Part shown: positions 63,689 through 64,000 of the stretch, one piece after another | How the letters are laid out: the number at the start of each line of letters is the position of its first letter | Numbering within the stretch: the first letter of the stretch is position 1 | Origin: Micractinium sp. NFX-FRZ | Lineage: Eukaryota > Chlorophyta > Trebouxiophyceae > Chlorellales > Chlorellaceae | Direction: 5' to 3' | Assembly: GCA_029339195.1 (NCBI GenBank) | Contig: JAPTJF010000055.1 | Coordinates: 62,001 to 126,000, forward strand | DNA: 64,000 nucleotides | Translations under genes and position numbers: made by a program | Notes under the pieces: model-generated | The model's input: only the letters and a program-made list of their open reading frames with translations | The model's database searches: none | What the model was told of the DNA's origin: nothing

Positions 63689-64000
63689 AAGCTCCTCAGC
63701 TTGTGTGTTTGCGTCCGCTCTCCCACCTTGACTGTGTCATTTTGGGCACACTCACATGTACACAATGTCTTCCCAACCCTGCTGTAACAAAGCAGCACAA
63801 TGACTGCGAGAAGGGGAGGCGGTGCCTGTTTCTGTGGCTGGCTGTACACACAGTGTGGGGCAGCGGTATGGCGGCAAGCTGGAGGATGACACGCGCACGC
63901 GGAGATGGGCAGAGCATGTCGCAGGGCGGAAAGTCAACAAGGGAACTGCGTTCAGATGCTATTGTCGGTTGTACAGAAAACCAGGTTGGGAAATGGTCTT
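63689..64000 (+). repeat. Sense copy of repeat R; 3' UTR and edge of a further MYND unit
   Basis: Landmarks cgtccgctctcccaccttga, cattttgggcacactcacat, ccctgctgtaac, ggctgtacacacagtgtggg, gcggcaagctgg and cgcggagatgggcagagcat match the repeat downstream of MYND B, E and F. A TGTAA lies at 63783-63787, 95 nt past the coiled-coil gene stop. By position it predicts another minus-strand MYND gene just past the window. Confidence 0.6.
63783..63787 (+). terminator. TGTAA poly(A) signal of the coiled-coil gene, inside repeat R
   Basis: TGTAA in the conserved gctgtaac of the repeat, 95 nt past the stop. Confidence 0.45.

Overview
The window is nuclear DNA from a GC-rich, intron-dense green alga. Chlorella-type Trebouxiophyceae is the best guess: genes are split into short exons with GTGAG-type donors and CAG acceptors, several genes carry a TGTAA poly(A) motif downstream, two products look plastid-targeted, and secreted proteins have Pro-rich linkers of the cell-wall type. 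There is no sign of operons, ribosome binding sites, CRISPR arrays or tRNA/rRNA genes. All exon models below were joined by hand from splice sites and reading frame.

Layout. 0.1-0.7 kb: 3' end of a peroxisomal-type (ABCD) ABC transporter (+). 1.3-3.7 kb: a TUG/PUX1-like UBX protein (-). 4.2-14.1 kb: four tandem paralogues of a MYND zinc-finger protein (+). 14.8-17.2 kb: an alternative-oxidase homologue that has lost several di-iron ligands (-). 18.1-20.4 kb: a secreted hedgehog-type Hint (hog) protein (-). 20.9-25.5 kb: a RAP-domain organellar RNA-binding protein (-). 26.2-30.1 kb: a secreted metzincin protease with a PPC domain, Pro-rich linkers and a cystine-knot-like tail (-). 31.2-35.7 kb: a P-loop kinase fused to a HAD phosphatase-like domain (+). 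36.4-37.6 kb: prefoldin subunit 2 (-). 38.0-44.2 kb: organellar prolyl-tRNA synthetase (+). 45.2-48.3 kb: two tandem paralogous membrane proteins of unknown function (-). 48.7-50.0 kb: a small unknown protein (+). 50.6-56.4 kb: plastid transketolase (+). 57.1-61.2 kb: two more MYND paralogues, now on the - strand. 62.9-63.7 kb: a plastid-type coiled-coil protein (+). The window ends inside the downstream flank of what looks like a seventh MYND unit.

Three things stand out. First, the MYND family forms two arrays in inverted orientation that flank about 43 kb of single-copy genes; promoters and 3' flanking repeats were duplicated with the genes, and some flanks are far more alike than the coding regions. 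Second, the AOX-like protein keeps the AOX fold motifs almost without gaps but lacks residues needed to bind iron. Third, many introns carry decayed copies of the edge of a neighbouring exon, often with the splice site, which looks like a recurrent local duplication process in this genome. The genes are otherwise a normal mixed set (translation, chaperone, carbon metabolism, secretion) with no sign of a shared pathway.
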